Source: JABDLO01 sp041749255 (GTDB lineage: Bacteria > Bacteroidota > Bacteroidia > Chitinophagales > Saprospiraceae). Taken from it: DNA of 64,000 nucleotides. This document shows positions 48,592 to 58,021 of the stretch, piece after piece (the first letter of the stretch is position 1; each line of letters starts with the position of its first letter). The notes beneath the pieces were generated by a model. The model was not told where the DNA came from and searched no databases. It worked only from the letters and a program-made list of their open reading frames with translations. The translations under genes were made by a program, and so were the position numbers. Location: positions 62,001 to 126,000 of the forward strand of contig JBGTBR010000064.1 of NCBI GenBank assembly GCA_041749255.1. The letters run 5' to 3'.

Positions 48592-48610
48592 ATATAGACC
48601 ATTTCTTGCA

Positions 48611-48973
48611 TTACAGTTTTTTGTCTATTTCCTCTATGAGGGCATGGTCGTAGTTTTTACACACTTTAGTCAGAGATGTTTTCGCCTTTAACCGAACCTC
48701 TTCGTTTATAAAACATGAAATGGATACCAGACCAAACATCATAACACTCAAATCATCAGTGTAACCCAAAAACGGGGTAAGATCTGGAATGGCATCGAAA
48801 GGTGCCAACAGATAAGCAAATGATGATAGTATGATATTTTTAGCCCAATTGGGTGTTTCTTTCCTTGTATAAGCATGGTACATAAGGAAAACTGTATAGA
48901 CAAGTTGCGAACCCAAATCGCTAACTTTCTTTACCGCAAATGCAATGATTTTTTTAAATACCGCCATAATCAT
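48611..48973 (-). CDS. YkvA/DUF1232 family membrane protein
   Basis: A 120-residue protein. The DUF1232 core is visible as SSFAYLLAPFDAIPDLTPF and LGYTDDLSVMMFGL, a membrane-inserted hairpin. Function unknown in the family. A start at the third codon (MAVFKK) is equally likely. Confidence 0.88.
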   Translation of the reverse strand: MIMAVFKKIIAFAVKKVSDLGSQLVYTVFLMYHAYTRKETPNWAKNIILSSFAYLLAPFDAIPDLTPFLGYTDDLSVMMFGLVSISCFINEEVRLKAKTSLTKVCKNYDHALIEEIDKKL

Positions 48974-49028
48974 TTAAACATGCTTTTAATAAAATATAGT
49001 TCACATATACTTCATTAATTTGAGAGAG

Positions 49029-49589
49029 CTATTTGTTAACCTTCCATTTAATATTGCATCCGATGGAGGGATATTGTTCACTTATCGGTTGTCCTTTCAG
49101 GGTTTTATCAATAGCATTGCGTAATTCCTTACCTGTTATGGGATTTCCATTTCCTGGAGTCGAATCGTCCATCCGGCCCCTGTAAGTAAGCATAAGTGAA
49201 CCATCGAAAACATAAAAATCAGGAGTACAGGCGGCATCGTAAGCTTTAGCCACTTCCTGTCTCTTATCGTAAAGATACGGAAAAGGATACTTGAGTACTT
49301 TTGCGACAATGCGCATTTTATCAGGACTGTCATCGGGGTAATTGTCCACATCGTTAGAACTGATTGCAATGAATGCCACTCCTTTGTTTCGATATTCAGT
49401 GGCTATTTTCACTATTTCCTGATTTACATGGATTACATAAGGACAGTGATTGCAAATGAACATGATCACAGTCGCATTGTCCGATCTAATATCATTGAGA
49501 TTCAAATAATTACCGCTTACCGTATCCAGAAGTGAAAAATGCGGGGCTTTGGTTCCTAGAGGTAACATATTGGATTGAGTAGCTGCCAT
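49029..49589 (-). CDS. Thioredoxin-fold AhpC/TSA-type protein
   Basis: A 186-residue redox protein with no signal peptide. Start at MAATQSNMLPLGT is chosen because related proteins begin in this way and it avoids the overlap with the upstream gene. The active site is CNHC in MFICNHCPYV, and PFPYLYD plus ACTPDFYVFD (cis-Pro region) complete the fold. Likely a cytoplasmic thiol reductase or peroxidase-like protein; the true partner is unknown. Confidence 0.9.
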   Translation of the reverse strand: MAATQSNMLPLGTKAPHFSLLDTVSGNYLNLNDIRSDNATVIMFICNHCPYVIHVNQEIVKIATEYRNKGVAFIAISSNDVDNYPDDSPDKMRIVAKVLKYPFPYLYDKRQEVAKAYDAACTPDFYVFDGSLMLTYRGRMDDSTPGNGNPITGKELRNAIDKTLKGQPISEQYPSIGCNIKWKVNK

Positions 49590-49591
49590 AA

Positions 49592-50407
49592 TTACAAACA
49601 ATTTTTATTGATTCCCATAATATACTTTTCTACAACACCAATGGTCTCTGCTGTGTTCGCACCATCAAAACCTGTGATCATGTTTTCTGTTATATTTTCT
49701 TTGGCAAAACGAGTAAGTTCGGAAGATAAAGGGGTATAAGACCAATGCCATTTTTCTTCGAAATAACCATGGGACCTTTCATCTGAAATAGCTGTATAAG
49801 GCTGGCAATACCCATAAGCATGAGCATGTTCCAACATCCAATTGTACAGTTTCAATCCTTCTCCCTTGCTAAACCATGTATTGTTAAAGGAGTTAAAATC
49901 TACATCCGTACCCCAATGATGTCTTGAAGTTCCGGGCATACTGCTGTATTCCAGTATTTTTAAAGATTTTTGAATTGAATCATGTATGTCTTTGGCTACA
50001 TTGGTACCATCTGAGAGAAGGGTTTCACCTTTCCATTTTCTTTCCCAAATGCCTTTTTGGTATTCAAAATTCCTCGTAGCAGATCTGATCTGTAGTTTGA
50101 TTCCTTCTTTTAGAGCGGCTTGGTACATTTCAACGAAGGCATCATACGCCTCCTTTCTCATGTACAATCCTTCCCGGTCGGCATATTGCAATGGTATTTT
50201 TACAAATGAAGGATGGATGGAGGGTTCAAATTTGCCCATAACATATTCTACAGAGATAGAATCATTTACCGTTTTCTCATTTGAGGTCTCATCCATCGTA
50301 TTTAATTCAGATTTATATGGTTCATCTTTTGTGGTGAGGCATGAAAATGAAATAGTCAATACAAAACCAGTTATCATCTTTAATAAAAGTACTTGTCGTT
50401 TATCCAT
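49592..50407 (-). CDS. D-alanyl-D-alanine carboxypeptidase, VanY-type (peptidase M15B), lipoprotein
   Basis: A 271-residue lipoprotein with lipobox SFSC at Cys23. The M15B zinc site is SRHHWGTDVD, giving H163 and D170, and EEKWHW, giving catalytic E218 and ligand H221. The family cuts D-Ala-D-Ala or L-Ala-D-Glu bonds of peptidoglycan. It acts in the envelope and lies 2 bases before the thioredoxin-like gene. Confidence 0.92.
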   Translation of the reverse strand: MDKRQVLLLKMITGFVLTISFSCLTTKDEPYKSELNTMDETSNEKTVNDSISVEYVMGKFEPSIHPSFVKIPLQYADREGLYMRKEAYDAFVEMYQAALKEGIKLQIRSATRNFEYQKGIWERKWKGETLLSDGTNVAKDIHDSIQKSLKILEYSSMPGTSRHHWGTDVDFNSFNNTWFSKGEGLKLYNWMLEHAHAYGYCQPYTAISDERSHGYFEEKWHWSYTPLSSELTRFAKENITENMITGFDGANTAETIGVVEKYIMGINKNCL

Positions 50408-50563
50408 ATTGTAATTTAAAATTCATTGTAAAGTTAAGTGTATATTTTTTCACTCTTCTTAAAATTAGACAAAATTCATTACGTCTTCTAAATATTAGGA
50501 CGACTCACCCAGTTATTTATGAAATTAATAATCTATTAGGGTATAATAGGTCTTAATGCGAAA

Positions 50564-51784
50564 TTATAGAGGAAGAGCTTTTAAAGTTGGCAGCAATTCA
50601 CCTGCATTTTTCTTAGTTTTGGAGGCTAACGGTAAAACCTGAAAATACTCTTTCACCATATCATCCCAGGAAAAATGATCTTTTGTATATAGAGCTCCAT
50701 TTTCCCCCATTTCCCTTAAAATGAATTTATTTTTTATCAGTCGCTTTATGCTTGTATGCCAAATATCGGCATCTCCAGCAGGAATTTTTAGGCCATTTTT
50801 CCCTTGAACTAATGCATCTTTAATACCTTCCAAATCAGATGCCAACACGAACTTACGCATAATAGATGCTTCAAGCGCTACCAGACCAAATCCTTCACAG
50901 TCTCCATTTACATGAATATTAGGCATAATATAGAGATCAGCAAGCTTCAAAAGGTCGTTTGCTTCTTCCATCCTGACCTTTCCTACCTGTATTACTTTAG
51001 TATTAGGACGTAGTCTTTTTATAGCTTTGTTTATATTTATAGTATCAGATGACAAACCAAACATGAGTTGAAGGTCTTTTCGCAATCTGACAGGAAGGAA
51101 ATATACAATTCTATCAATCAGACCCGGAGGAGAATGGTCACCTATCCTAATAAATACTATTTTTTCGGAATTAAATTTAGACATAACCTTAGATATGAAC
51201 CAGGAAAAGCCTTTTCTTTGAACAGGTCTTCCAATACTTATAAGTATGATCGCTTCCTGATCTATATTGTACTTATTTCGAAGAGATTCGACAGATGATT
51301 GAGTAAATATTACATCATTTTCATATAAATTGTGATCAACTCCATTTGAGATAATATGAAGTTTTTCCGGGGGAAATCCTCGATTCAGGGCCTCATCTCT
51401 TGTGAATGTACTTACACAAATAAATCCATCTAATTTTGCAATTCTGGGAATAACGACTTTCTGATAAAAAGATAGAGGATATGTGATATCTAATCCGTGA
51501 AATGTTACAAAAACAGGAATGGATGTCAATTTTTTTAACCAGGGAGTAAACGCGGCCATCAATCCATCATTAAGATGGATACAAGATATTTCAGGATGAT
51601 CTTTGAGGGCTTGCTTTACCTTACTTCTTAATTGAAGGAAAAATAAAAATTTTGAACCTTTACCGGTATATACTATAAAGTACGTGGTTGAATATTTCCC
51701 AAAGCGAGAAATCAATTCATAACTTTGTTTTTCCATCCCTCCAATAGCAGGAGGATATTTATGAGAAATAAACAATATTGCCAT
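50564..51784 (-). CDS. Glycosyltransferase family 4
   Basis: A 406-residue GT-B-fold enzyme. N-terminal domain starts LFISHKYPPAIGGMEKQSYEL, typical of GT4; the C-terminal nucleotide-sugar site has SIGRPVQRKGFSWF and the E-x7-E motif within CEGFGLVALEAS. Likely adds a sugar to a lipid- or envelope-bound acceptor. It overlaps the end of the upstream flippase-like gene by one base. Confidence 0.92.
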   Translation of the reverse strand: MAILFISHKYPPAIGGMEKQSYELISRFGKYSTTYFIVYTGKGSKFLFFLQLRSKVKQALKDHPEISCIHLNDGLMAAFTPWLKKLTSIPVFVTFHGLDITYPLSFYQKVVIPRIAKLDGFICVSTFTRDEALNRGFPPEKLHIISNGVDHNLYENDVIFTQSSVESLRNKYNIDQEAIILISIGRPVQRKGFSWFISKVMSKFNSEKIVFIRIGDHSPPGLIDRIVYFLPVRLRKDLQLMFGLSSDTININKAIKRLRPNTKVIQVGKVRMEEANDLLKLADLYIMPNIHVNGDCEGFGLVALEASIMRKFVLASDLEGIKDALVQGKNGLKIPAGDADIWHTSIKRLIKNKFILREMGENGALYTKDHFSWDDMVKEYFQVLPLASKTKKNAGELLPTLKALPL

Positions 51785-52800
51785 TATTTATATATTTTTT
51801 TAAAAACTAAAAATCCTATACCCCCTAAACCTATCCAAAACAATTGTCTCGTTCTCCTTATTATGGAAACCACGACCCAAAGGCCAGCTATTTTATATCC
51901 CACAGCATTAAGCATTACATTATTTGCATATTCCTCCACACCAATTTGACCAGGAATAAATGCTCCCAGGCTTTTAAGTGTAGTGACACCAATTTCTATA
52001 TTTAGCGATTGTAGTAAAGTGGTGTTTAAATCGAGTATGGTTAAGATGTAATAAAATTCAAGACTGCCTATTATCCAATGGAGGAGAGACAACAAAAAAA
52101 TAAAACCTACTTTAATCGGATTGGCGTAGAAAAATTCACTGATCCTACTATTCAACTCATAAGACTGTCGCAGAATTTTTGATGTATATTTATTTTTCCA
52201 TTTACGATTGATAAAATAAAAGATCTTAAATAACCACAGATCCTTGTTTAGGAGAAAGGTAAAAAACAGGAAGCCCACCAAAAGAAAAACTCCAATAGAA
52301 GGGATTAACCCTATTTCTAAGTTATTTATGATTAAGTAGTAGGTTAGAAATATGGACACCAAAAACAACATCGATAATATAAGCATGATTCTGGAAAATA
52401 TTATAGATGTTAAGGCTTCTTTACCGGGAATCTTTGTTTTTTCCAACATCCACAATTTAAGCGAATCACCTGCTAAGATACTGGCAGGAGTAATAATGCC
52501 CAATGACTCACCCACTTGTCGGAAATAAAACAATTTTAAGAAGCCAGGACTATACCTAGTATTTACAAAAGAAAAATGCCATGCTATTGAAGCGGTAAAA
52601 TACGCCAACCCTGATATGAGTATTATGATTAGAAATTTCCAATGAAGAATCTGAAGTTGTTTGCACACAAAAACCCAATCGACCTCCGATAAAAACGCAA
52701 TAAAGAATCCAAGTATTCCAATTATTAACAACCATTTCAATACGTTTAACCACCGTTTATTTGATAAAACGGAAGGTTCAAATACAGCTTCTCTTCTCAA
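51784..52800 (-). CDS. Lysylphosphatidylglycerol synthase-type (UPF0104) membrane protein
   Basis: A 338-residue integral membrane protein with about eight helices. GESLGIITPASILAGDSLKLWMLEKT and SLGAFIPGQIGVEEYA are the conserved blocks of the UPF0104/LPG-synthase transmembrane family. Lacks the soluble synthase domain, so a flippase- or transporter-like role for the glycolipid made by the neighbouring glycosyltransferase is plausible. Confidence 0.88.
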   Translation of the reverse strand: MRREAVFEPSVLSNKRWLNVLKWLLIIGILGFFIAFLSEVDWVFVCKQLQILHWKFLIIILISGLAYFTASIAWHFSFVNTRYSPGFLKLFYFRQVGESLGIITPASILAGDSLKLWMLEKTKIPGKEALTSIIFSRIMLILSMLFLVSIFLTYYLIINNLEIGLIPSIGVFLLVGFLFFTFLLNKDLWLFKIFYFINRKWKNKYTSKILRQSYELNSRISEFFYANPIKVGFIFLLSLLHWIIGSLEFYYILTILDLNTTLLQSLNIEIGVTTLKSLGAFIPGQIGVEEYANNVMLNAVGYKIAGLWVVVSIIRRTRQLFWIGLGGIGFLVFKKIYK

Positions 52801-53040
52801 GATTTATGTGTTGATTTTTCTTTCATTGATATTGGGAACAGAGTAACTTTTGAAAGTTTAACTATTTAATTTAACAGTATGCACTTGTCATATCATTGTG
52901 AAAACGCAGAAAGTGCAATACAGGTGCTAAAAAATGAAAATTTAACACAGAGTTTACGTATATTAATCTGCATCCGAAGAAGGGAAAAGTTAAATAAAAA
53001 TGATAAGGCATGGGCATGCTTAAAAAAGTCTTACTATTAT

Positions 53041-53077
53041 TTGATTTGTACGTAAAAAAAACGTACATTTGTACAAA
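53041..53077 (+). promoter_or_regulatory. Toxin-antitoxin promoter with built-in palindromic operator
   Basis: TTG at 53041-53043, 20 bases, then TACATTTG at 53064-53071: an exact Bacteroidota promoter. Between the two elements TGTACGT (53047-53053) and ACGTACA (53061-53067) form a perfect inverted repeat with seven A between, and TTTGTACAAA follows at 53068-53077. TTTGTAC is repeated at a 23-base spacing. This is what an autoregulated operator for a ribbon-helix-helix antitoxin would look like. Transcription would begin within a few bases of the antitoxin start. Confidence 0.65.
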
Positions 53078-53084
53078 AATATAT

Positions 53085-53375
53085 ATGACAACTCAGGAGT
53101 TTAACACAAAAAATGCAAGGTTCGATACCCGGCTTACAAAAGAACAAAAGATTTTATTTGAAAGAGCGGCGAGGTTGGGAGGTTATAGAAACCTGACCGA
53201 TTTCGTAGTTTTTACTGTTCAAGATAAAGCAAAAGAAATTATATCCGAGAGTGAACGTATCATTGCCTCTGAAAAGGATAGAGATATTTTTTTTGATGCT
53301 CTTATCAATCCGAAAAACCCGAACAAAGAACTTGTCAAGGCTGCCGATGAATTTAAAGCATTATTTTCCCAGTGA
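53085..53375 (+). CDS. DUF1778 antitoxin (TacA-type)
   Basis: A 96-residue protein. The start at 53085 is chosen because the promoter and operator lie directly upstream; an earlier in-frame ATG (53010) would put the promoter inside the gene. Residues 1-50 form a ribbon-helix-helix domain (ARFDTRLTKEQKILFERAARLGG, NLTDFVV) and the C-terminus (SERIIASEKDRDIFFDAL, NPNKELVKAA) is the toxin-binding arm seen in TacA. It represses its own operon and blocks the GNAT toxin. Four-base overlap with the toxin gene. Confidence 0.9.
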   Translation: MTTQEFNTKNARFDTRLTKEQKILFERAARLGGYRNLTDFVVFTVQDKAKEIISESERIIASEKDRDIFFDALINPKNPNKELVKAADEFKALFSQ

Positions 53376-53875
53376 GCCAAATATCGGAACCGTTAAGTTC
53401 AAGACATAGAAAATCCGAGTTTTCGTGTGGAAAGGTTATGTTGGATACTTATCTTCAGAAGCAGGCAAACCAGGATATCAAAAGGAAACTTTCAGCATGT
53501 TTTGTAGTCAATGATGAACTTACCCACCTGATAAAAGGATATTACACCTTGTCCAACAGCAGCATTCCACAAGAGTTAATTCCAGACCAGATACAAAAAA
53601 AATTGCCAAAATCTTATAAATCCGTTCCGACGACCTTAATAGGAAGATTGGCAATCGACAATCGATTTCAAGGACAGGGGATTGGAAAAATACTTTTAAT
53701 TGATGCCTTGAAAAGAAGCTTCGAGGTATCTAAAACCATCGGTTCATTTGCAGTAATCGTGAATCCGATTGACCAGGATGCAGAGAATTTTTATGAAAAA
53801 TACGGATTCATAAAGCTACCCAAAAGTGGTAAAATGTTTCTACCTATGAAAACGATAAGCCAATTGTTTGAATAA
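53372..53875 (+). CDS. GNAT-family toxin (TacT-type aminoacyl-tRNA acetyltransferase)
   Basis: A 167-residue acetyltransferase. The acetyl-CoA loop is QGQGIG (100-105) and the putative catalytic Tyr is Y141 in NFYEKYGF. In the TacT group the enzyme acetylates the amino group of charged tRNA and stops translation. The gene is downstream of a DUF1778 antitoxin with a 4-base overlap, which is the canonical order. Target amino acid is unknown. Confidence 0.9.
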   Translation: MSQISEPLSSRHRKSEFSCGKVMLDTYLQKQANQDIKRKLSACFVVNDELTHLIKGYYTLSNSSIPQELIPDQIQKKLPKSYKSVPTTLIGRLAIDNRFQGQGIGKILLIDALKRSFEVSKTIGSFAVIVNPIDQDAENFYEKYGFIKLPKSGKMFLPMKTISQLFE

Positions 53876-54078
53876 TTAACGTTATCTGGTTTTGTTGTCT
53901 TTCTTGTACATTTAATCATATTTTGTAATCTTCAAGTGAAGGTTGCGGTTTCCGGACATAGGAAACAATGAAAGCCATTTTTTCCAAAAAACCCTAAACT
54001 AAATGAACTTTAAAATGAGAATAAGCATCTTTTTTCACTTTACCAAAGTATATGCATTCAAAACAGAGTTCTTGCTGT

Positions 54079-54086
54079 AATTTTGT
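54079..54086 (+). promoter_or_regulatory. Candidate -7 box TAATTTTG before the SH3 lipoprotein
   Basis: Exact match to TAnnTTTG, 25 bases before the start codon. No TTG at the -33 spacing. Confidence 0.3.
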
Positions 54087-54110
54087 GTGAAATTTTAAGT
54101 TTGTATACAT

Positions 54111-55202
54111 ATGAAGTCATTATTCCACCCATTGCTATTTATGGTTTTTCTTCTCTTATGCACTTCATGCAGGGACAAACCAATTTCTGATGAGAGTAGT
54201 GAAGAGCAGCTTGAAAAAACACAGGTTTACGAAATGTTTTTGATCAATGTCAATGATCTCAGGGTGCGATCAGCTCCAGGTCAGAAATCAGAGGTCACGG
54301 ACAAATTAAAAGAGGGGATGCTGGTTCATGGTTCCGGCAACGTGTCTGAATTAACAGATATCATCACCCTTAGAAATGTTACATATGACGAACCATATCA
54401 CATGGTGCAGTATGATGGTAAAGAAGGATGGGTGTATGGAGGAGCCATTTTGTGTCTGTACAGAGGAAGTAAAGAAGCGCCATTTACCTCGAGAATTATG
54501 GAGGCTGCCGGCCAAATGCGACTCGCTGCAAATGAAGGGAAAATAGAATCAGGAGGAAAGATATTGTCCGTGCTCAGTCAATTTAAAGGTTCAGAACCGG
54601 AGTGGAACGATGCATTATTCATGCTGGGCACCTATTATATGAGCCATTTGGAAGTTACACTGGCCATGGACGATTCTATGAAGGGATTATATGAAACATC
54701 AGACCTGAGAGATGAAATTGCACAGGGAACATTAGACATGGAGCAATCTGAGGTTTTACGCCGATTAAAGATCAATGGTTTCAAATTGACTACAGCTGAA
54801 GGAGACGTGTATCCCACTTATGACAGGAATACGCTGACTTCCGCAATCAATGGACCTTTTACTTTGGGTATGGAACAGGCTATCCGTCTGCGCAACCGGA
54901 ATGAAACGATGCACCTGTTTTCCGATGGTGGTATTACGACCGACCTGGTGAATATTGCAGACATGGCTATATCATTAGAAAAATTAAGTAAAAATCATCC
55001 TCTGTTACCTTTATCTGAATGGGTAGATTCATCCCTGGATTTTTACCTTAATGTCATATTAAATGGTACAGATAATTCTCCTTCAGTAAATTATGAAAGT
55101 GGAAAATATCGGTCAGAATTTATATCTATGTGGGAATATTATCTTACAACTCATCCGCATTCTGCTATTGCCGGAGAAATAAAGGAAAGGTTGAAAAAGT
55201 GA
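54111..55202 (+). CDS. Lipoprotein with bacterial SH3 domain
   Basis: A 363-residue lipoprotein with lipobox CTSC at Cys20. Residues about 42-125 form a bacterial SH3 domain (NDLRVRSAPGQKSEVTDKLKEG, then KEGWVYGGAI). The rest is helical with no family I recognise. SH3 domains of this type often bind peptidoglycan, so an envelope role is likely. Confidence 0.8.
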   Translation: MKSLFHPLLFMVFLLLCTSCRDKPISDESSEEQLEKTQVYEMFLINVNDLRVRSAPGQKSEVTDKLKEGMLVHGSGNVSELTDIITLRNVTYDEPYHMVQYDGKEGWVYGGAILCLYRGSKEAPFTSRIMEAAGQMRLAANEGKIESGGKILSVLSQFKGSEPEWNDALFMLGTYYMSHLEVTLAMDDSMKGLYETSDLRDEIAQGTLDMEQSEVLRRLKINGFKLTTAEGDVYPTYDRNTLTSAINGPFTLGMEQAIRLRNRNETMHLFSDGGITTDLVNIADMAISLEKLSKNHPLLPLSEWVDSSLDFYLNVILNGTDNSPSVNYESGKYRSEFISMWEYYLTTHPHSAIAGEIKERLKK

Positions 55203-55300
55203 TAACGGACATCTAAAATGAGTATATTATCTGAATATTTTGGTTTATCTTAGCCAGGAATGAAAAGCATTCATCATTTATATTTTTCACAATAGTTATA

Positions 55301-56104
55301 ATGGAAATAGGTATTCAGCATATTAAAATACAAAAGCAGAAGAATAGTTTGATTTCACAAATGGATGATGTAGTCGCTGTGGAAGCTCCCCTGGAAATTC
55401 AGATTCAACATCATCGGGAAGGACAGCCCAGGTCTATTTCAGTTACTATGCGCACCCCGGGTAACGACAAAGAACTATCACTGGGGTTTTTGTATACAGA
55501 AGGACTCATCCAGGACATTAGCCAGGTTAAATCTGCATTTTCTTTTGGAGAGAATACCATTTTGGTTCAGTTTGCAGAGGGATTTACAATTGATCTGGGC
55601 AAAACAGAGCGTAATTTTTACACAACCAGTAGTTGTGGTGTGTGTGGAAAATCCAGTATAGATGCGATCAAAACCAAATCACCATTTATTATAGAAGGCA
55701 GCTCTTCTGTTTCGGCTTCAGTATTGTTTAGTTTAAAGCAAAAACTGGCTGGTGAACAATCTCTTTTTTCACTCACAGGTGGTATACATGCTGCCGCATT
55801 GTTTGATTTGAAAGGAAATATAGAGCAAATTTATGAAGATGTAGGAAGGCATAATGCCCTGGATAAATTGGTAGGTGATGCATTGATCAATCAAAAACTA
55901 CCCTTGCGTAATAGAATTTTATTTTTAAGCGGAAGAGCCAGTTTCGAATTAATACAAAAAGCTGTGATGGCAGGAATTGAAACCATTGTAGCGGTTGGAG
56001 CCCCTTCAAGTCTGGCCATTGAATTGGCTAAAGAAAATAATCAAACCCTGATAGGTTTTCTAAAAGAAGAAAGCTTTAATGTGTATACAGACCATTCGGG
56101 TTAG
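55301..56104 (+). CDS. fdhD: Formate dehydrogenase accessory sulfurtransferase FdhD
   Basis: A 267-residue protein that passes sulfur from IscS to the molybdenum cofactor of formate dehydrogenase. The redox pair is C112 and C115 in SCGVCG; TGGIHAAAL and EDVGRHNALDK are the diagnostic FdhD blocks. It is encoded just upstream of the formate dehydrogenase genes it serves, with a separate promoter between. Confidence 0.96.
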   Translation: MEIGIQHIKIQKQKNSLISQMDDVVAVEAPLEIQIQHHREGQPRSISVTMRTPGNDKELSLGFLYTEGLIQDISQVKSAFSFGENTILVQFAEGFTIDLGKTERNFYTTSSCGVCGKSSIDAIKTKSPFIIEGSSSVSASVLFSLKQKLAGEQSLFSLTGGIHAAALFDLKGNIEQIYEDVGRHNALDKLVGDALINQKLPLRNRILFLSGRASFELIQKAVMAGIETIVAVGAPSSLAIELAKENNQTLIGFLKEESFNVYTDHSG

Positions 56105-56196
56105 GTAAAACTTCCAATTTATTTATACCTTGCCTGACATGTAAGCATTTTTGGACATTATTGCATTACTTGACCATCGCATTCATCCTTTATAGA

Positions 56197-56227
56197 TTGA
56201 CATCATGATATAAATTCATTATCTTTG
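56197..56227 (+). promoter_or_regulatory. Promoter of the formate dehydrogenase genes
   Basis: TTG at 56197-56199, 20 bases, then TATCTTTG at 56220-56227: exact TTG-N20-TAnnTTTG. It lies about 125 bases before the NuoEF-type gene, giving a leader of over 100 bases. Confidence 0.6.
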
Positions 56228-56352
56228 GGAAAGCCCTGATTCAGTGCTTTTAGGATACATATAAGAAAGGAAGGAATGAATGCACATTTTAATGTAAGAA
56301 TGATGTTGATGCATAGAACTGATGTTGTTCATTCAACGATAGAAAATTAAAT

Positions 56353-58008
56353 ATGTCAAGAAATTTAAGTGAATTATCAGCCAGAAAAGGCTTGGAAGAT
56401 AACCTGTTTGAAAGATTGGGCATAGCAGCTCAACAAACCGGAACACCTGCTACGACTGATCTGGAACAACTAGCTGAGGAATTTTTAATTGGCAAAGCCA
56501 ATACCTTTGGCACAGCTACTTTTTATGACTTTCTCAAACCGGAAAACAAAGACAAAAAAGTATATGTATGTAATGGTACAGCATGCATATGCGCTGGTAC
56601 TCAGGAATATGTAATAGAGAGATTAAAAGAAAAATTCCATGCTGATGAAATTGGCCATATGACATGCCTGGGCAGATGCCACGAGAATAGTGCTTTTCAT
56701 TTTAATGGGAAGAATTTTTCAGGCAAGGCTATTTTTGACATGAATTTCGAAAACAGTACTGATACTTTGCCCAAAAGCAGAGATTCTTATTACGTAATGG
56801 CTAAGAGTCGTCCTGTGCTAACTCTGCCTTTTACTTCACTCAAAGAGTATTACTGGCCTTTTCTGGAAGCTTTGCGACATGATCCCTCAAAAGTACTTGA
56901 AGAAATCAAAGTATCAAATGTTAGGGGTAGGGGTGGAGCCGGATTTCCCATGGGGTTGAAACTTGAATTTTGTAAAAATGCAAAAAGTGATATAAAATTT
57001 ATTATTTGCAATGCAGATGAAGGTGATCCAGGCGCTTATTCTGATCGCTATTTATTGGAGGAAAGACCGCATTCTGTATTATTTGGGATGCTGATTTCAG
57101 GTTATATTACAGGTGCCGCTTATGGTGTTGTATACATCAGAGCAGAATACCCCGATTCTGTTTCACGTATGCAAGAAGCTATTAATGAATTAAAACAATC
57201 CGGGCTTGCCGGTAAAAATATTCAAGGCAGTGGATTTGATTTTGAATTTAAAATCATTCAGGCACAGGGCTCCTACATATGCGGTGAAGAGACGGCATTG
57301 ATCAATTCCATAGAAGGCCAAAGACCTGAAGTGAGGGTGAGGCCACCTTATCCGGCACAGCAGGGATTATTCAATAAACCTACCATCGTGAACAATGTTG
57401 AAACATTGGCCACAGTGCATTATATCCTTGAAAAAGGTGGTGCTCATTGGAAGAGTATCGGTACTGAAACGTCTTCAGGCACAAAACTGATTAGTTTAGA
57501 CAGTTACTTCAACCGCCCGGGAATATACGAAGTAGAAATGGGAACTCCCCTTTCTGCTGTCCTCTTTGAAATGGGTGGGGGTTTTAGATCTCCTGTAAAA
57601 GCAATGCAAATCGGCGGCCCTTTAGGAGGCCTTGTACCTATGCATAAAATAGATGATTTGGTCATAGACTTTGAGTCGTTTTCAAAAAATGGATTTCTTT
57701 TGGGTCATGCGTCGATAGTCTGTATACCCCATGATTTCCCCATCTTGAAATTCATCGAGCACTTGTTTGATTTTGCTTCTTATGAAAGTTGTGGAAAATG
57801 TTTTCCCTGCAGGTTGGGAACAAAAAGAGGTCAGGAATTGGCCATGAAAGCTTTTAGTTCTGATTATAAAATTGACAAGGTTTTATTTGATGATTTACTT
57901 ACAACTTTGGAAAAAACATCACTGTGTGCCCATGGGGGAGGTATCCCGTTACCGGTAAGAAACGCACTGGTTTATTTTGAAGATGAGCTTCAGACCTATT
58001 TTGAATAA
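56353..58008 (+). CDS. NAD-dependent formate dehydrogenase diaphorase subunit (NuoE-NuoF fusion)
   Basis: A 551-residue protein that passes electrons from the catalytic subunit to NAD+. Residues about 1-130 are a NuoE-like 2Fe-2S domain with C73, C78, C105 and C109 (spacing 4 and 3). Then a NuoF-like part binds FMN and NAD (VRGRGGAGFPMGLK, CNADEGDPGAYSDR, GEETALINSIEG) and ends in a 4Fe-4S site (SCGKCFPC near 478). The two domains are separate proteins in complex I. FdsB-type formate dehydrogenases and bidirectional hydrogenases use the same module. Its end lies 13 bases before the catalytic gene. Confidence 0.9.
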   Translation: MSRNLSELSARKGLEDNLFERLGIAAQQTGTPATTDLEQLAEEFLIGKANTFGTATFYDFLKPENKDKKVYVCNGTACICAGTQEYVIERLKEKFHADEIGHMTCLGRCHENSAFHFNGKNFSGKAIFDMNFENSTDTLPKSRDSYYVMAKSRPVLTLPFTSLKEYYWPFLEALRHDPSKVLEEIKVSNVRGRGGAGFPMGLKLEFCKNAKSDIKFIICNADEGDPGAYSDRYLLEERPHSVLFGMLISGYITGAAYGVVYIRAEYPDSVSRMQEAINELKQSGLAGKNIQGSGFDFEFKIIQAQGSYICGEETALINSIEGQRPEVRVRPPYPAQQGLFNKPTIVNNVETLATVHYILEKGGAHWKSIGTETSSGTKLISLDSYFNRPGIYEVEMGTPLSAVLFEMGGGFRSPVKAMQIGGPLGGLVPMHKIDDLVIDFESFSKNGFLLGHASIVCIPHDFPILKFIEHLFDFASYESCGKCFPCRLGTKRGQELAMKAFSSDYKIDKVLFDDLLTTLEKTSLCAHGGGIPLPVRNALVYFEDELQTYFE

Positions 58009-58021
58009 AAAATTGAATGGT

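Noticed and set aside
53010..53084. Longer antitoxin start at 53010
   Set aside because: It would place the promoter and operator within the gene, and the added residues do not fit DUF1778.
53120..53134. GGTTCGATACCCGGC resembles the T-arm of a tRNA
   Set aside because: It lies in the coding frame of the antitoxin (Ala-Arg-Phe-Asp-Thr-Arg) and no acceptor or anticodon arm could be matched.
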